Both the position numbers and the translations under genes were made by a program. A stretch of 64,000 bases of DNA from Silanimonas sp. (GTDB lineage Bacteria; Pseudomonadota; Gammaproteobacteria; Xanthomonadales; Xanthomonadaceae): positions 434,001 through 498,000 of the forward strand of contig NZ_JAPZSC010000001.1 of the NCBI RefSeq assembly GCF_027531545.1. The letters are read 5' to 3'. The notes below the pieces were generated by a model. It did no database searches. It saw only the letters and a program-made list of their open reading frames with translations, and was not told where the DNA came from. Below are positions 1 through 10,376 of the stretch, piece after piece (position 1 is the stretch's first letter; each line of letters opens with the position of its first letter).

Positions 1-728
1 CCGAGGTAGAACTGCCCCATGAACTTGCCGTAGACGGCCAGCACGTCGAGTCCGCTCTTCGAGATCGTCGCCGCCACGGCGGCGAAAACGGCGAACGGGG
101 CGAACCACATCACCAGCATCGTGACCTTGAGCATCACGTAGCTCAGGCCTTCGAGCGCATCGACCATCACCTTGGCCTTGTCACCCACGCCGGCGCAGGC
201 CACGCCGAAGAAGACCGAGAAAACGACGATCTGCAGGATCTCGTTGCGCGCCATCGCGTCCGCGATGCTGGTGGGCACGAGGTGGGTGACGAAGTCCTTC
301 AGGGTGAGGCCGCTGACGGCGATGCCGCTTTGCGCGCCGGCGTCCGGGAGCACCAGGCCGGTGTCGACGCCCGGCTGGAACAGGTTCACGAGCACAAGGC
401 CCAGGGTGAGCGACACGAGCGACGCGCCGAGGAACCACGTCATCGCCTTCAGGCCGATGCGACCCACCGTCCCGAGGTCGCCCATCTTGGCGATGCCAAC
501 GGCCAGCGTGGCGAACACCAGCGGCCCGATGATCATCTTGATCAGTCGGAGGAAGACGGTGGTGACGATGGTGAGGCCGTCGACCACCGCCGTCGTGTCG
601 GCGACGGTGGCGTTGAAGATGGCGCCGACAATGATCCCGAGCACCAGGGCACCGAGGATCCACCAGGTCAGCGTGCTGCCTTTCCTTGCCGGCGCGGCCG
701 AGCCGCTGTTCGTGGTGTCGATCGCCAT
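1..728 (-). CDS. Dicarboxylate/amino acid:cation symporter (DAACS family), 3' end cut by window edge
   Basis: N-terminal 242 residues of a sodium- or proton-coupled carboxylate or acidic amino acid importer of the inner membrane. The reverse strand reads MAIDTTNSG..., then a first helix (LTWWILGALVLGIIVGAIF), then hydrophobic segments with the family's typical motifs, such as LRLIKMIIGPLVFATL and GRIGLKAMTWFL. The remainder, including the helical hairpins and the NMDGT-type substrate site, lies beyond position 1. The ATG at 728 is chosen because an AAGGAC-like ribosome site lies about 8 nt upstream. Family membership is clear from the visible motifs. The substrate (glutamate/aspartate versus C4-dicarboxylate) cannot be decided from this part. 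Confidence 0.85.
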   Translation of the reverse strand, partial: MAIDTTNSGSAAPARKGSTLTWWILGALVLGIIVGAIFNATVADTTAVVDGLTIVTTVFLRLIKMIIGPLVFATLAVGIAKMGDLGTVGRIGLKAMTWFLGASLVSLTLGLVLVNLFQPGVDTGLVLPDAGAQSGIAVSGLTLKDFVTHLVPTSIADAMARNEILQIVVFSVFFGVACAGVGDKAKVMVDALEGLSYVMLKVTMLVMWFAPFAVFAAVAATISKSGLDVLAVYGKFMGQFYL

Positions 729-850
729 GTGCGGGTCCTTGTCCTTCGAGCGCGCCGAGGCGCGGGTGGGCCCCACGCGGGAAGCCGCGAGGATGCATGA
801 AGGCCGCGTCAATTCACAGCGCCAGCCACCCCCAATGAGCCCGGAAACGA

Positions 851-877
851 CGACGCCCCGCACGAGGCGGGGCGTCG
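851..877 (-). terminator. Rho-independent-type hairpin downstream of rpoD
   Basis: Perfect 11-bp arms (CGACGCCCCGC / GCGGGGCGTCG) around a 5-nt loop lie just past the rpoD stop codon. On the minus strand the stem is followed by TCGTTTCC, so the U-tract is weak. The site also separates rpoD from the symporter gene. Confidence 0.6.
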
Positions 878-899
878 GGGCCTTGCGGGCGCGGGCGAC

Positions 900-2744
<1,845 letters not shown>

Positions 2745-2780
2745 GGAGGGGGTACCGAGAGGAGAGAGCGGGAACCGGCT

Positions 2781-2811
2781 ATTATACCGGCGCCCTCGGC
2801 CTTCACGCCAA
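2781..2811 (-). promoter_or_regulatory. Probable rpoD promoter
   Basis: On the minus strand a consensus TATAAT occupies 2781-2786. A TTGGCG hexamer at 2806-2811 is the best -35 candidate, with a longer than ideal 19-bp spacer. The predicted start lies about 30 nt before the rpoD ATG. The -10 match is exact; the -35 assignment is tentative. Confidence 0.55.
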
Positions 2812-2856
2812 ATCGTTGATCGAAAAGGGGTTTTCGTTCAGGGGCGGCGCCAGGGC

Positions 2857-3294
2857 TCAGGTCTCGAGCCAGAAGGTGACCGGCCCGTCGTTGACCAGCG
2901 ACACCTGCATGTGGGCGCCGAAACGGCCGGTTTCGACCACCGGCAGGCGCTCGCGGCAGGCGGCGACGAGGGCCTCGAAGCCCACCCGCGCCTCGTCCGG
3001 CGGCGCCGAGGTGGAAAAGCTCGGCCGCAGTCCGGAGGCGGTGTCGGCGCCCAAAGTGAACTGGCTGACCAGCAGCAGTCCGCCCCCGTGGTCTTTCAGC
3101 CCGACGTTCATGCGGCCCGCTGCATCGGCGAACACGCGATAGGCGGCGAGGCGGTCCGCCATCTTCGCGATGCGCGCTGGCGTGTCACCGGGCTGGACGC
3201 AGGCCAGGGCGAGCAGGCCCGGGCCGATGGCGCCGACGGTCTCGCCGTCGACGTCGACGCTGGCGTGGAGGACGCGCTGGATGAGGGCGATCAT
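2857..3294 (-). CDS. dtd: D-aminoacyl-tRNA deacylase
   Basis: Hydrolyses D-aminoacyl-tRNA (and mischarged glycyl-tRNA(Ala)), recycling tRNA in the cytoplasm. The protein is 145 aa, the usual Dtd length. It begins [13 protein letters not shown], carries the catalytic loop [20 protein letters not shown], and ends with the second signature [12 protein letters not shown], which contains the Gly-cis-Pro motif used for D-chirality selection. The ATG at 3294 is preferred because it matches the family N-terminus; an in-frame extension of 12 residues upstream is not conserved-looking. It is divergent from the acyltransferase gene at 3354, with 59 bp between the start codons. Confidence 0.95.
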   Translation of the reverse strand: MIALIQRVLHASVDVDGETVGAIGPGLLALACVQPGDTPARIAKMADRLAAYRVFADAAGRMNVGLKDHGGGLLLVSQFTLGADTASGLRPSFSTSAPPDEARVGFEALVAACRERLPVVETGRFGAHMQVSLVNDGPVTFWLET

Positions 3295-3341
3295 CGGTGA
3301 ATGCTCGCGACCCCCCCTGCAGGGCGTCAAGCCGGCTCCGC

Positions 3342-3347
3342 TAGACT
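3342..3347 (+). promoter_or_regulatory. -10 element TAGACT exactly 6 nt before the acyltransferase ATG (leaderless-type)
   Basis: TAGACT ends 6 nt before the ATG at 3354, so a start site at the usual 6-7 nt downstream would fall on the start codon. No Shine-Dalgarno and no clear -35 is visible. The same geometry recurs at 10365 and 35354. Confidence 0.4.
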
Positions 3348-3353
3348 CCGCCG

Positions 3354-4244
3354 ATGCGAATTCCCTTGGCGGCCCATGCGTTGCGTGCCCTCGCCTGGCT
3401 GGCCGGACTCCCCGGCCCGGGGCTGCGCCGGGCCATCACCGAACGGGTCGCAGCGCGCGAATACCGGCGGCGCGCCAAGATGGCGCGGGTGGTCGACTGC
3501 AACCTGCGCCTCACCGGTCTCGATGCGACGATGGCGCTACCGACCCTGGTGCAAACGCAGCTGACGCTGCTCGAGAGCCTGCGTTTCTGGACGCGTCCGC
3601 GCGCCGAAAACCTGCGTGAGATCGTCGAGGCGGTGGGCCTTGAGCACCTTGCGGCGGGCGAGCGGGCGGGTCCCGTGGTGATCGTCGCGCCGCACTACGG
3701 CAACTGGGAGCTGCTGGTGCAGTGGCTCGCCGCGCGGCGGCCCCTCACCCTGATCTACACGCGCGCCAAGTTCGCCGCCGTCGACGCCTTCCTTCGGCTC
3801 GCGCGCGAACGCGGTGGCGTCAGCGCCGTGCCCGCCGATGTGCATGGGATGAAACCCCTGCTGCGGGCTTTGCAGCGGGGGGAGACCCTCGGCATCACGC
3901 CCGACCAGACGCCGGACGCCACCGGCGGCCAGTGGTCGCCGTTCTTCGGCGTACCGGCGCTGACCATGACCCTCCTGCACCGCCTGGGCACACGCCACCC
4001 GGAGGCGCGCTTCCTGCTGGCGGCCGCGGAGCGGCTGCCCGGCGGGCGGTTCCGCATCGTGATCGAGCCGCTGCCGGCCACCGTGACCTCCGGGCCTGTG
4101 CAGGTGGGGCTCGACGCGTTGAACTCAGCGGTGGAGGCGTTCGTCCGCCGCGATCTCGCGCAGTACCAGTGGACCTACAAGCGCTTCAAGGGCCAGCGTG
4201 CCAACGAAGCCCCCGTGAACCCGTATTGGCCGGAATGCTATTGA
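3354..4244 (+). CDS. LpxL/HtrB-family acyltransferase (lipid A late acylation or related)
   Basis: Membrane-associated acyltransferase of the LpxL/LpxM (LPLAT) superfamily, which transfers a fatty acyl chain to lipid A precursors or, in some members, to other lipids. The protein is 296 aa. The catalytic H-x4-E motif is present as HYGNWE (about residues 113-118). [18 protein letters not shown] matches the second conserved block with its substrate-binding residues. The C-terminal block [10 protein letters not shown] corresponds to the conserved W..(R/K)RFK. It starts an operon: its stop codon overlaps the ATG of the downstream PH-domain gene (TGATG). The acyl donor and acceptor cannot be told from sequence, and an ornithine-lipid or pigment acyltransferase is a possible alternative. 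Confidence 0.85.
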   Translation: MRIPLAAHALRALAWLAGLPGPGLRRAITERVAAREYRRRAKMARVVDCNLRLTGLDATMALPTLVQTQLTLLESLRFWTRPRAENLREIVEAVGLEHLAAGERAGPVVIVAPHYGNWELLVQWLAARRPLTLIYTRAKFAAVDAFLRLARERGGVSAVPADVHGMKPLLRALQRGETLGITPDQTPDATGGQWSPFFGVPALTMTLLHRLGTRHPEARFLLAAAERLPGGRFRIVIEPLPATVTSGPVQVGLDALNSAVEAFVRRDLAQYQWTYKRFKGQRANEAPVNPYWPECY

Positions 4245-4765
4245 TGACCGACTCGCTGATGGACTGGCCGGGGGACGCGCCCTGGCAGCCGCTGCCCGAC
4301 GCCGCCCGGCGCTGCTTCCGACTGTCCTCGGCGATCGCCGGCGCAGTGTTCGGCCTGGCCTTCGGCACGATCCCGGCGGTCGTCCTCGCTTTCGCCGACG
4401 GGCCGGCGTGGTGGCATCTCGGCATGGCGCTCGGTGCGCTGGCGCTCTGCCTCGCGCTGGCGCAGTGGCGCGCCACCCTCGCCTTCCGCTACACCCGCTG
4501 GCGCCTCGATGGCGACGGCCTGCGCGTGCGCCGCGGCCGCTTCTGGCGTTCGGAAGTGCTGGTGCCGCGCGCGCGCGTTCAGCACCTCGATATCGAGCGC
4601 GGGCCGATCGAACGCCGTTATGGTCTCGCCACGCTCGTGGTGCACACCGCCGGAACGCGCTTGAGCGCGGTTCGACAGCCCGGCTTCGACGAGGACAGCG
4701 CCAACCAGCTGCGCGATGCCCTGGTGCCGCGCCAGCGCGAGCACGACGACGCCGCGCATGGCTGA
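4244..4765 (+). CDS. PH domain-containing membrane protein, YdbS-like (bPH2)
   Basis: A 173-aa protein with two N-terminal hydrophobic helices (about residues 30-70) followed by a bacterial PH domain: FRYTRWRLDGDGLRVRRGRF, then VPRARVQHLDIERGPIERRYGL and LVVHTAGT, which are typical of the YdbS family. The start overlaps the upstream stop by 1 nt. An alternative in-frame ATG 9 nt upstream (4235) cannot be excluded. It pairs with the larger multi-PH protein that follows, as YdbS/YdbT do in Firmicutes. The molecular role of the pair is not established; YdbST has been linked to bacteriocin resistance in Bacillus, which need not apply here. Confidence 0.8.
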   Translation: MTDSLMDWPGDAPWQPLPDAARRCFRLSSAIAGAVFGLAFGTIPAVVLAFADGPAWWHLGMALGALALCLALAQWRATLAFRYTRWRLDGDGLRVRRGRFWRSEVLVPRARVQHLDIERGPIERRYGLATLVVHTAGTRLSAVRQPGFDEDSANQLRDALVPRQREHDDAAHG

Positions 4766-6353
4766 GGCCACCGACGCGCCGGAGCTCGACGACCGCGAGG
4801 CCCTGCAGGCCGCCGCCACGCAGCGGCTGCATCCGCTGTCCTGGCTGTTCACCTTGATCGCGCAACTGCGCATGTTCGCCCTGCCAATCCTCGTGCTGCT
4901 GCTCGGCGGGAGCCGGGAGGACGGCGACGACATCGGCGACCTGATCGGCCTCGCCGGCGCCGCGATGCTGGCCGTCGTGGCGGTGTGGCGGTACTTCACC
5001 TACCGCTACGGCTTCCTTGAGAGCGCCCTGGTGATCCGCAGCGGGCTGCTGCAACGCAATGTCCGGTTGATTCCCTTCGACCGCGTGCAGAACGTCACCC
5101 TGCACCAGAACCTGCTGCATCGCCTCGTGGGTGTGGCGGAAGTGCGCCTGGAGTCCGCGGGCGGCATGGGCAACGCCGAGGCGCAGATGCAGGTGCTGAA
5201 ACTCGAGCAGGCGAACGCCCTCGAGGCCCTGGTGCGGGAGGGTGCGAACCGGGCGCGTGCGGCACAGGCGACGGACGGCGGCGGCGACGCGGCCCGCGAT
5301 GACGCCCCGGTGCTGTGGCTCGCCCTGCCGACGCGCGAACTGGTGCGCCTCGGGCTGATCTCGAACCGCGGCATGCTGGTGGTCGCCGCGGGCTTCGCCT
5401 ACCTGACGCAGGCCGGTGACGTCTTCACCAAGCGGCTGAGCCACGGCATCGAATCGATGGGCCGCGAGGGCATCGCCATGGCGGAAGCCTGGCACCTCGG
5501 CCCCGTGGCCTACGCGGGACTGGCCTTCGCCCTGCTGGTGGCCATGGTCGTTGCCGTGCGCCTGCTGTCGGTGGCGCTGGCCATCCTGCAGTTCCATGAC
5601 TTCCGCCTGCACGCGGGCGAGCGCGAACTGCGCGTCGAACGCGGGCTCATCAGCCGCGTGCGCAGCCACCTGCCGAAACGCCGCATCCAGGCCTACTCCT
5701 TGCGCGAGACGCTGCTGCATCGCTGGTTCGGCCGGCAGAGCCTGCGCGTCGACCGTGCCTCGGTGGAGGTCGTGAACGAGAGCCAGTCGGTGCGCGACCT
5801 CGTGCCGCTGGCCGCGCCCGCGGGCATGGACGGCATGCTCGCCGCCCTGCTGCCCGAGGGCAGCTGGCCGCTGCAGGACTGGCAACGGCTGCATCCGCGC
5901 GCCTGGTGGCGCGTATTCGCTCCGCTCGCGATGGCCGTGCTCGCCGGCACCGCGCTGCTCGTCTACTTCGAGGGCCCGGTGGGCCTGTGGGCCTTGGCAC
6001 TGCTGGGTCCCGTCTACCTGCGCGCGCGGGTCTGGGCCCGCTATTCGGCATGGACCCTCGCCGGCGGCGTGGTCGCGTTCCGCCAGGGCTGGCTCGATCG
6101 CCACTGGCGCTTCGCCGAAGCACGCAAGCTGCACGCGCTGCAGATCACCCAGTCGCCCTTCGACCGCCGCCACGGCATGGCCACGCTGCACCTCGACACG
6201 GCGGGCGCTTCGCCGATGGAACCGGCGCTGCGCATCCCCTACCTCGCCGTCGCCGAGGCCGAGGCGCTGGCCGCCCGCCTGCGCGCACTGATGCCGCGCG
6301 ACGCGGGAATCAATCCCGCCAGAACTGGGGCGTCAGCAGCACCAGCAGCGTGA
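4758..6353 (+). CDS. Multi-PH-domain membrane protein, YdbT-like
   Basis: A 531-aa inner-membrane protein with three bPH2 units separated by paired transmembrane helices. The first unit is YRYGFLESALVIRSGLLQRN / IPFDRVQNVTLHQNLLHRL. The second is LRVERGLISRVRSHLPKRR / IQAYSLRETLLHRWFGRQSL. The third is VVAFRQGWLDRHWRFAEARK / LQITQSPFDRRHGMATLHLD. The ATG at 4758 overlaps the previous stop codon by 8 nt, indicating coupled translation. The 3' end overlaps the convergent trkH by 44 nt. The assignment rests on repeated PH signatures and the adjacent YdbS-like gene. Co-location with an LpxL-type acyltransferase suggests an envelope role (inference). Confidence 0.8.
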   Translation: MAEATDAPELDDREALQAAATQRLHPLSWLFTLIAQLRMFALPILVLLLGGSREDGDDIGDLIGLAGAAMLAVVAVWRYFTYRYGFLESALVIRSGLLQRNVRLIPFDRVQNVTLHQNLLHRLVGVAEVRLESAGGMGNAEAQMQVLKLEQANALEALVREGANRARAAQATDGGGDAARDDAPVLWLALPTRELVRLGLISNRGMLVVAAGFAYLTQAGDVFTKRLSHGIESMGREGIAMAEAWHLGPVAYAGLAFALLVAMVVAVRLLSVALAILQFHDFRLHAGERELRVERGLISRVRSHLPKRRIQAYSLRETLLHRWFGRQSLRVDRASVEVVNESQSVRDLVPLAAPAGMDGMLAALLPEGSWPLQDWQRLHPRAWWRVFAPLAMAVLAGTALLVYFEGPVGLWALALLGPVYLRARVWARYSAWTLAGGVVAFRQGWLDRHWRFAEARKLHALQITQSPFDRRHGMATLHLDTAGASPMEPALRIPYLAVAEAEALAARLRALMPRDAGINPARTGASAAPAA

Positions 6354-7788
6354 ACACCTCGAGCCGGCCGAGCACCATCGCGAAGCTGCACACCCACACG
6401 GCGAAATCGCTCATGTCGCGGAAGTGGGAGGCCACGGCACCGAGCCCGGGACCCATGTTGTTCATGCAGGCGGCGATCGCCGAGAACGCGGTGACGATGT
6501 CGACGCCATCCGCCGTCAGCGCCAGCGTCATCACCAGGAAGCTGAGGATGTAGAGCGTGCAGAAGCCCGCCACCGAGATGACCACGCTCTCGGAGACGCG
6601 CTTCCCGCCCACCTTCACCAGGAACTGGCCTTTCGGGTGCACGAGCTGTTTCAGCTCGCGGTAGCCCTGGCGCACCACCATCTGCACGCGCGCCACCTTC
6701 ATGCCGCCGGAGGTGGAACCGGCGCAGCCGCCGATGAAGCCGACCATGATCAAGGCCAGCGGCGCGAGGCCCGGCCAATCGACGAAGCCGGTCGTGACGA
6801 ATCCGGTGGTGGTGATGTTCGACACCACTTGGAAGGTGGCATGGCGCAGGGCTTCCATCGGGCTCTCGAAGCGGCCGCCGATCCAGATGGCCAGCGCAAC
6901 CACGACGCTCACCGCGACGCAGATCCAGAAGAAGCTGACGAACTCGGCGTCGGCCTTGTAGTGGCCCAGCGTGGCACGCCGCCACGCGTACCAGTGCAGG
7001 CCGAAATTCAGGCCGCCGAGGAACATGAAGAGGATGGCGATGCTGTCCAGCAAGGGGCTGTTCCAGTAGCCGAAGCTGGCGTCGTAGTTGCCGAAGCCGC
7101 CGGTGGCCACCGCGCTCATCCCGTGGCAGATGGCATCGAAGAAGGTCATGCCGCCGACCCAGAACGACAGCGTGCACAGCAGCACGAGGCCGGTGTAGAC
7201 CAACCACAGCGCCTTGGCGGTGTCGGCGATGCGCGGCGTGAGCTTGCTGTCCTTCTGCGGGCCGGTGGTCTCGGCCCGGAACAGCTGCATGCCACCGATG
7301 CGCAGCATCGGCAGGATCGCCACCGCGAGGATCACGATGCCCATGCCGCCGAAGTAGCAGAGCGACGCCCGGTAGAACAGCACGCTCTTGGGCAGGTTCT
7401 CGATGCCGACGATGACGGTGGCGCCCGTGGTCGTCAGGCCGGACGCGGCCTCGAACACCGCGTCGGTGTAGCTGAGGTTCGGCTCCGTGAGCATGAACGG
7501 CAGGGCCGTCACGAGAATCGCGATGATCCACACCCCGGAGACGATCAGGAAGCCGTCGCGCAGCCGCATCTCGTAGTGGGCGTTGCGCACCGGGAACCAC
7601 AGGATGAAACCGGCGATGCCCGCGACCAGGAAGCTCTCGAGGAAAGCCGTGGCGCTGGGCTCGTCCCACCACCAGGCGAGGAAAAGCGGCGGCAGCGAGA
7701 TCGTCGCCGAGAGGGCGATGATCGCGCCGAAGATGCGCAACAGGGTGCGCGAGCGCTCAGACAACAGCGAGTAAGGACTCAGAGCCAC
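6310..7788 (-). CDS. trkH: Trk potassium uptake system membrane subunit TrkH
   Basis: K+-translocating subunit of the Trk system. The protein is 492 aa with about ten hydrophobic segments and four pore-loop selectivity motifs containing the key Gly residues: ASGLTTTGATV, MSAVATGGFGNYD, NITTTGFVTTGF and AACMNNMGPGLG. The start is GTG at 7788 and overlaps the 3' end of trkA by 10 nt, so trkA-trkH form a translationally coupled operon. The length agrees with TrkH/KtrB relatives. It needs the cytoplasmic TrkA ring encoded immediately upstream. The 3' end overlaps the convergent PH-domain gene by 44 nt. Confidence 0.96.
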   Translation of the reverse strand: MALSPYSLLSERSRTLLRIFGAIIALSATISLPPLFLAWWWDEPSATAFLESFLVAGIAGFILWFPVRNAHYEMRLRDGFLIVSGVWIIAILVTALPFMLTEPNLSYTDAVFEAASGLTTTGATVIVGIENLPKSVLFYRASLCYFGGMGIVILAVAILPMLRIGGMQLFRAETTGPQKDSKLTPRIADTAKALWLVYTGLVLLCTLSFWVGGMTFFDAICHGMSAVATGGFGNYDASFGYWNSPLLDSIAILFMFLGGLNFGLHWYAWRRATLGHYKADAEFVSFFWICVAVSVVVALAIWIGGRFESPMEALRHATFQVVSNITTTGFVTTGFVDWPGLAPLALIMVGFIGGCAGSTSGGMKVARVQMVVRQGYRELKQLVHPKGQFLVKVGGKRVSESVVISVAGFCTLYILSFLVMTLALTADGVDIVTAFSAIAACMNNMGPGLGAVASHFRDMSDFAVWVCSFAMVLGRLEVFTLLVLLTPQFWRD

Positions 7789-9158
7789 GTCGCGCCGGCC
7801 TGGAACAGCGCCGTCACCTGCGGCATTTCGCGCTTGTCCATCACGAAGACGATCAAGTGGTCTTCCGGCTCGACCACCACGTCATGGTGGGCGATCAGCA
7901 GCTGGTCGCCGCGGACGATGCCGCCGATGGTCGCGGACGGCGGAAGCGCAAGCTCCTCCAGCCCGCGGCCGATGACCTGGGAACTGCGCCGATCGCCGCG
8001 AGCGATGACCTCGACAGCCTCGGCCACGCCACGGCGCAACGAGTAGACCTGTGCCGGCGCGCCCTCGCGGATGTGCGCGAGCAAGGCGCCGAGCGTCACC
8101 TGCTGGGGGCTCACCGCGATGTCGATGCTGCCGCCCTCCACCAGCTCGGCGTAGGCCGGGCGGTTGATCAGCGCGAGCACGCGCGGGCAGCCGAGTCGCT
8201 TGGCGAGCATCGCCGAGAGGATGTTGGCTTCGTCGTCGTTGGTGAGCGCGCAATAGATGTCGGTCTGGTCGATGTTCTCTTCGCGCAGCAGTTCTTCGTC
8301 CGCGCAGTCGCCGACCAGCACGATGGAGTTCAGCAGGTCCTCGGCGATCGAGCGGGCTCGGTCGCGGGAGCGCTCCATCACCTTCACGGAGTAGCGGTTC
8401 TCCAGCGCCCGCGCGAGGTTGCGACCGATGTTGCCGCCGCCAGCGATCAGCACGCGGCGCGTCGGCCTCTTCTCGACGCGACGCAGTTCGGCCATCACCG
8501 CCGGGATGTGCCGGCGATCGGCGAGGAAGAACACCTCGTCGTCGATCTCGATGACCGTCGAGGCCTCCGGCTTCACCGGCTTGCCGCGGCGGAAGATGGC
8601 CGCGACGCGGGCGTCGGCACCGGCCGGCAAATGGTTGCGCAACTCCCGGAGCTGGTGGCCCACCAGCGCGCCGCCTTCCACCGCCCGCACCGCCACGAGC
8701 TGGGCGCGGCCCTGGGCGAAGTCCAGAACCTGCAGCGCACCGGGGTAGCCGATCAGGCGTTCGATGTGGCGGACGACCAGGTTCTCCGGGCTGATGGCCG
8801 CGCTCACCGGCGAGGTGCGCGGGTCCTTCAGCATGCCGAGGTCGAGGTACTCCGATTCACGCAACCGCGCCACCCGGGTGGGAGTGCGGAAGCGCGACTG
8901 TGCGATCTGGCAGGCCAGCAGGTTGACCTCGTCGCTGGATGTCACCGCGACCAGCAGCTCGGCCTCCTCGGCGCCCGCATGCGACAGCACGGAGGGCAAC
9001 GAGCCGTGGCCGACGACGGTCCGGATGTCGAGCCGCTCGGCGAGGTCGCGCAGGCGCTGGTGGTCGGTGTCGACGACGGTGATGTCGTTGTTTTCGGAGG
9101 CCAAGGCGGCCGCCACGGAGGTGCCCACTTGGCCCGCACCCAGGATCAGGATGTTCAC
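7779..9158 (-). CDS. trkA: Trk system potassium transporter regulatory subunit TrkA
   Basis: Peripheral NAD(H)/ATP-binding ring that gates TrkH. The protein is 459 aa with two RCK_N/RCK_C repeats. The first Rossmann fold is MNILILGAGQVGTSVAAALA with acidic ITVVDTD, followed by a TrkA-C domain. The second Rossmann fold is RVLIAGGGNIGRNLARALE with a later VGDCADEELL, followed by a second TrkA-C (about residues 370-459). The start codon is GTG at 9158 with GGGGAA upstream. It is the first gene of a trkA-trkH operon. Length and dual-domain structure match gammaproteobacterial TrkA (458 aa in E. coli). Confidence 0.97.
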   Translation of the reverse strand: MNILILGAGQVGTSVAAALASENNDITVVDTDHQRLRDLAERLDIRTVVGHGSLPSVLSHAGAEEAELLVAVTSSDEVNLLACQIAQSRFRTPTRVARLRESEYLDLGMLKDPRTSPVSAAISPENLVVRHIERLIGYPGALQVLDFAQGRAQLVAVRAVEGGALVGHQLRELRNHLPAGADARVAAIFRRGKPVKPEASTVIEIDDEVFFLADRRHIPAVMAELRRVEKRPTRRVLIAGGGNIGRNLARALENRYSVKVMERSRDRARSIAEDLLNSIVLVGDCADEELLREENIDQTDIYCALTNDDEANILSAMLAKRLGCPRVLALINRPAYAELVEGGSIDIAVSPQQVTLGALLAHIREGAPAQVYSLRRGVAEAVEVIARGDRRSSQVIGRGLEELALPPSATIGGIVRGDQLLIAHHDVVVEPEDHLIVFVMDKREMPQVTALFQAGATWL

Positions 9159-9189
9159 GCGTTCCCCGCACCTCGTCGTTGCGGGCGGA

Positions 9190-10323
9190 TCATACGCCGA
9201 CGAGAGCGCGACAGAGCGCCGCGTAATCGCGGTTCATGCGTTCCCGGCTGAACTCGGCGACGGCACGGGCCCGGCCGGCCGCAGCCAGCCGCTCCGCCTC
9301 TCCCGGATCGCGCAACAGCGCCTCCAGCGCATCGGCGAGGGCGACGGCGTCGCCCTCGGGCACCAGCCGGCCGTCCTTGCCGTCGCGCAGCACCTCCCGC
9401 ACACCCGGCACCGCGCTGGCCACGGCGGCGCAACCGGCGGCCATGCCTTCGATGAGGGCGAGCGGCATGCCCTCGTAGTGCGTCGACAGGCAAGCGATGC
9501 GATGCGCCATCAATCGCGCCGGCACGTCGCGCACCACGCCGAGGAAGGCCACCTGCGAGGCGATGCCCAGGTCCTTGGCCAGCCGCTCGAGCGGCGCGCG
9601 ATGCAGGGACTTGCCGCCGCCAGCGAACTGCACCGGTGGCGTCAGGCCGCGTTCGCGAAGGAGTGCCACGGCGCGCAGCAGGGTGGCGTGGTCCTTCTGC
9701 TTGGCAAAGCGCGCCACCATGACGATGCCGGGCACGCGCGAGGCGAAGTCCACGGAATCGGCGGCAGCGAAGGGCTCGAGGCGGATGCCGTTGGGGATCG
9801 CGACGGTGCGCTCGGCGGGCATGCCCTGCGCCAACAGCACGTCCCGCACACCCTCCGAGCAGCCGACGATGCGCGCCGTGCGCTTCGCCAACCAGCGTGA
9901 TTGCGCCAGCCGCCAACGCGTGTAGCGCTCACGCGTGTTGTGCTCGACGTGCACGAGGTGCGGCACCTTGGCGAGCAGGCCGGCGTATCGCCCCCAAAGG
10001 TGTTCCGAGAAGCCGTGGCAGAACAGCACGTCGGGCTGGAACTCGCGGCACAGCCGCACCAGCGCCCAGATCGTGGCCGCGTGCGACCAACCCGGCACCA
10101 CGCGGAACGGCGTGCCCGCGGCGTCCAGTTCGGCAAGGCGCTCCGGCGGCGTGCGGCGCTTCTTCCGCAGCACCAGGAGGGGCTCGAAGCCGGGCTCGGT
10201 GCGCGCCGCGTTCACCAGCGCGATCGCCACCTGGGTGGCGCCGCCGGAGAACCCACCGGTGACGAAGTGCATGACGCGCAAGGGGCGCGCTGCCGGGCTC
10301 GGGATCGCGTCGGAAGAGGGCAT
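9190..10323 (-). CDS. Glycosyltransferase family 4 protein
   Basis: GT-B retaining glycosyltransferase that uses a nucleotide-sugar donor, probably for surface polysaccharide or LPS core. The protein is 377 aa. The N-terminal domain starts LRVMHFVTGGFSGGATQVAIA, with HVEHNTRERY in the acceptor region. The C-terminal donor domain has PGIVMVARFAKQKDHATLL and the EX7E-type block STHYEGMPLALIEGMAAGCA, followed by EVLRDGKDGRLVPEGD. The ATG at 10323 is used; an in-frame GTG at 10338 would add five residues. It is divergent from the GT2 gene at 10377. Donor sugar and product are unknown, and the two transferases are not inside a recognisable polysaccharide cluster in this window. Confidence 0.85.
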   Translation of the reverse strand: MPSSDAIPSPAARPLRVMHFVTGGFSGGATQVAIALVNAARTEPGFEPLLVLRKKRRTPPERLAELDAAGTPFRVVPGWSHAATIWALVRLCREFQPDVLFCHGFSEHLWGRYAGLLAKVPHLVHVEHNTRERYTRWRLAQSRWLAKRTARIVGCSEGVRDVLLAQGMPAERTVAIPNGIRLEPFAAADSVDFASRVPGIVMVARFAKQKDHATLLRAVALLRERGLTPPVQFAGGGKSLHRAPLERLAKDLGIASQVAFLGVVRDVPARLMAHRIACLSTHYEGMPLALIEGMAAGCAAVASAVPGVREVLRDGKDGRLVPEGDAVALADALEALLRDPGEAERLAAAGRARAVAEFSRERMNRDYAALCRALVGV

Positions 10324-10364
10324 CGGGGAGCGCGACACGCGTCGGCGGTAACGGAATCGGCGCC

Positions 10365-10370
10365 TACAAT
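10365..10370 (+). promoter_or_regulatory. -10 element TACAAT 6 nt before the GT2 ATG (leaderless-type)
   Basis: TACAAT is separated from the ATG at 10377 by 6 nt, with no ribosome-binding site between. A start site on or next to the A of the ATG is predicted. The -35 region is not recognisable. Confidence 0.45.
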
Positions 10371-10376
10371 ACCGGC

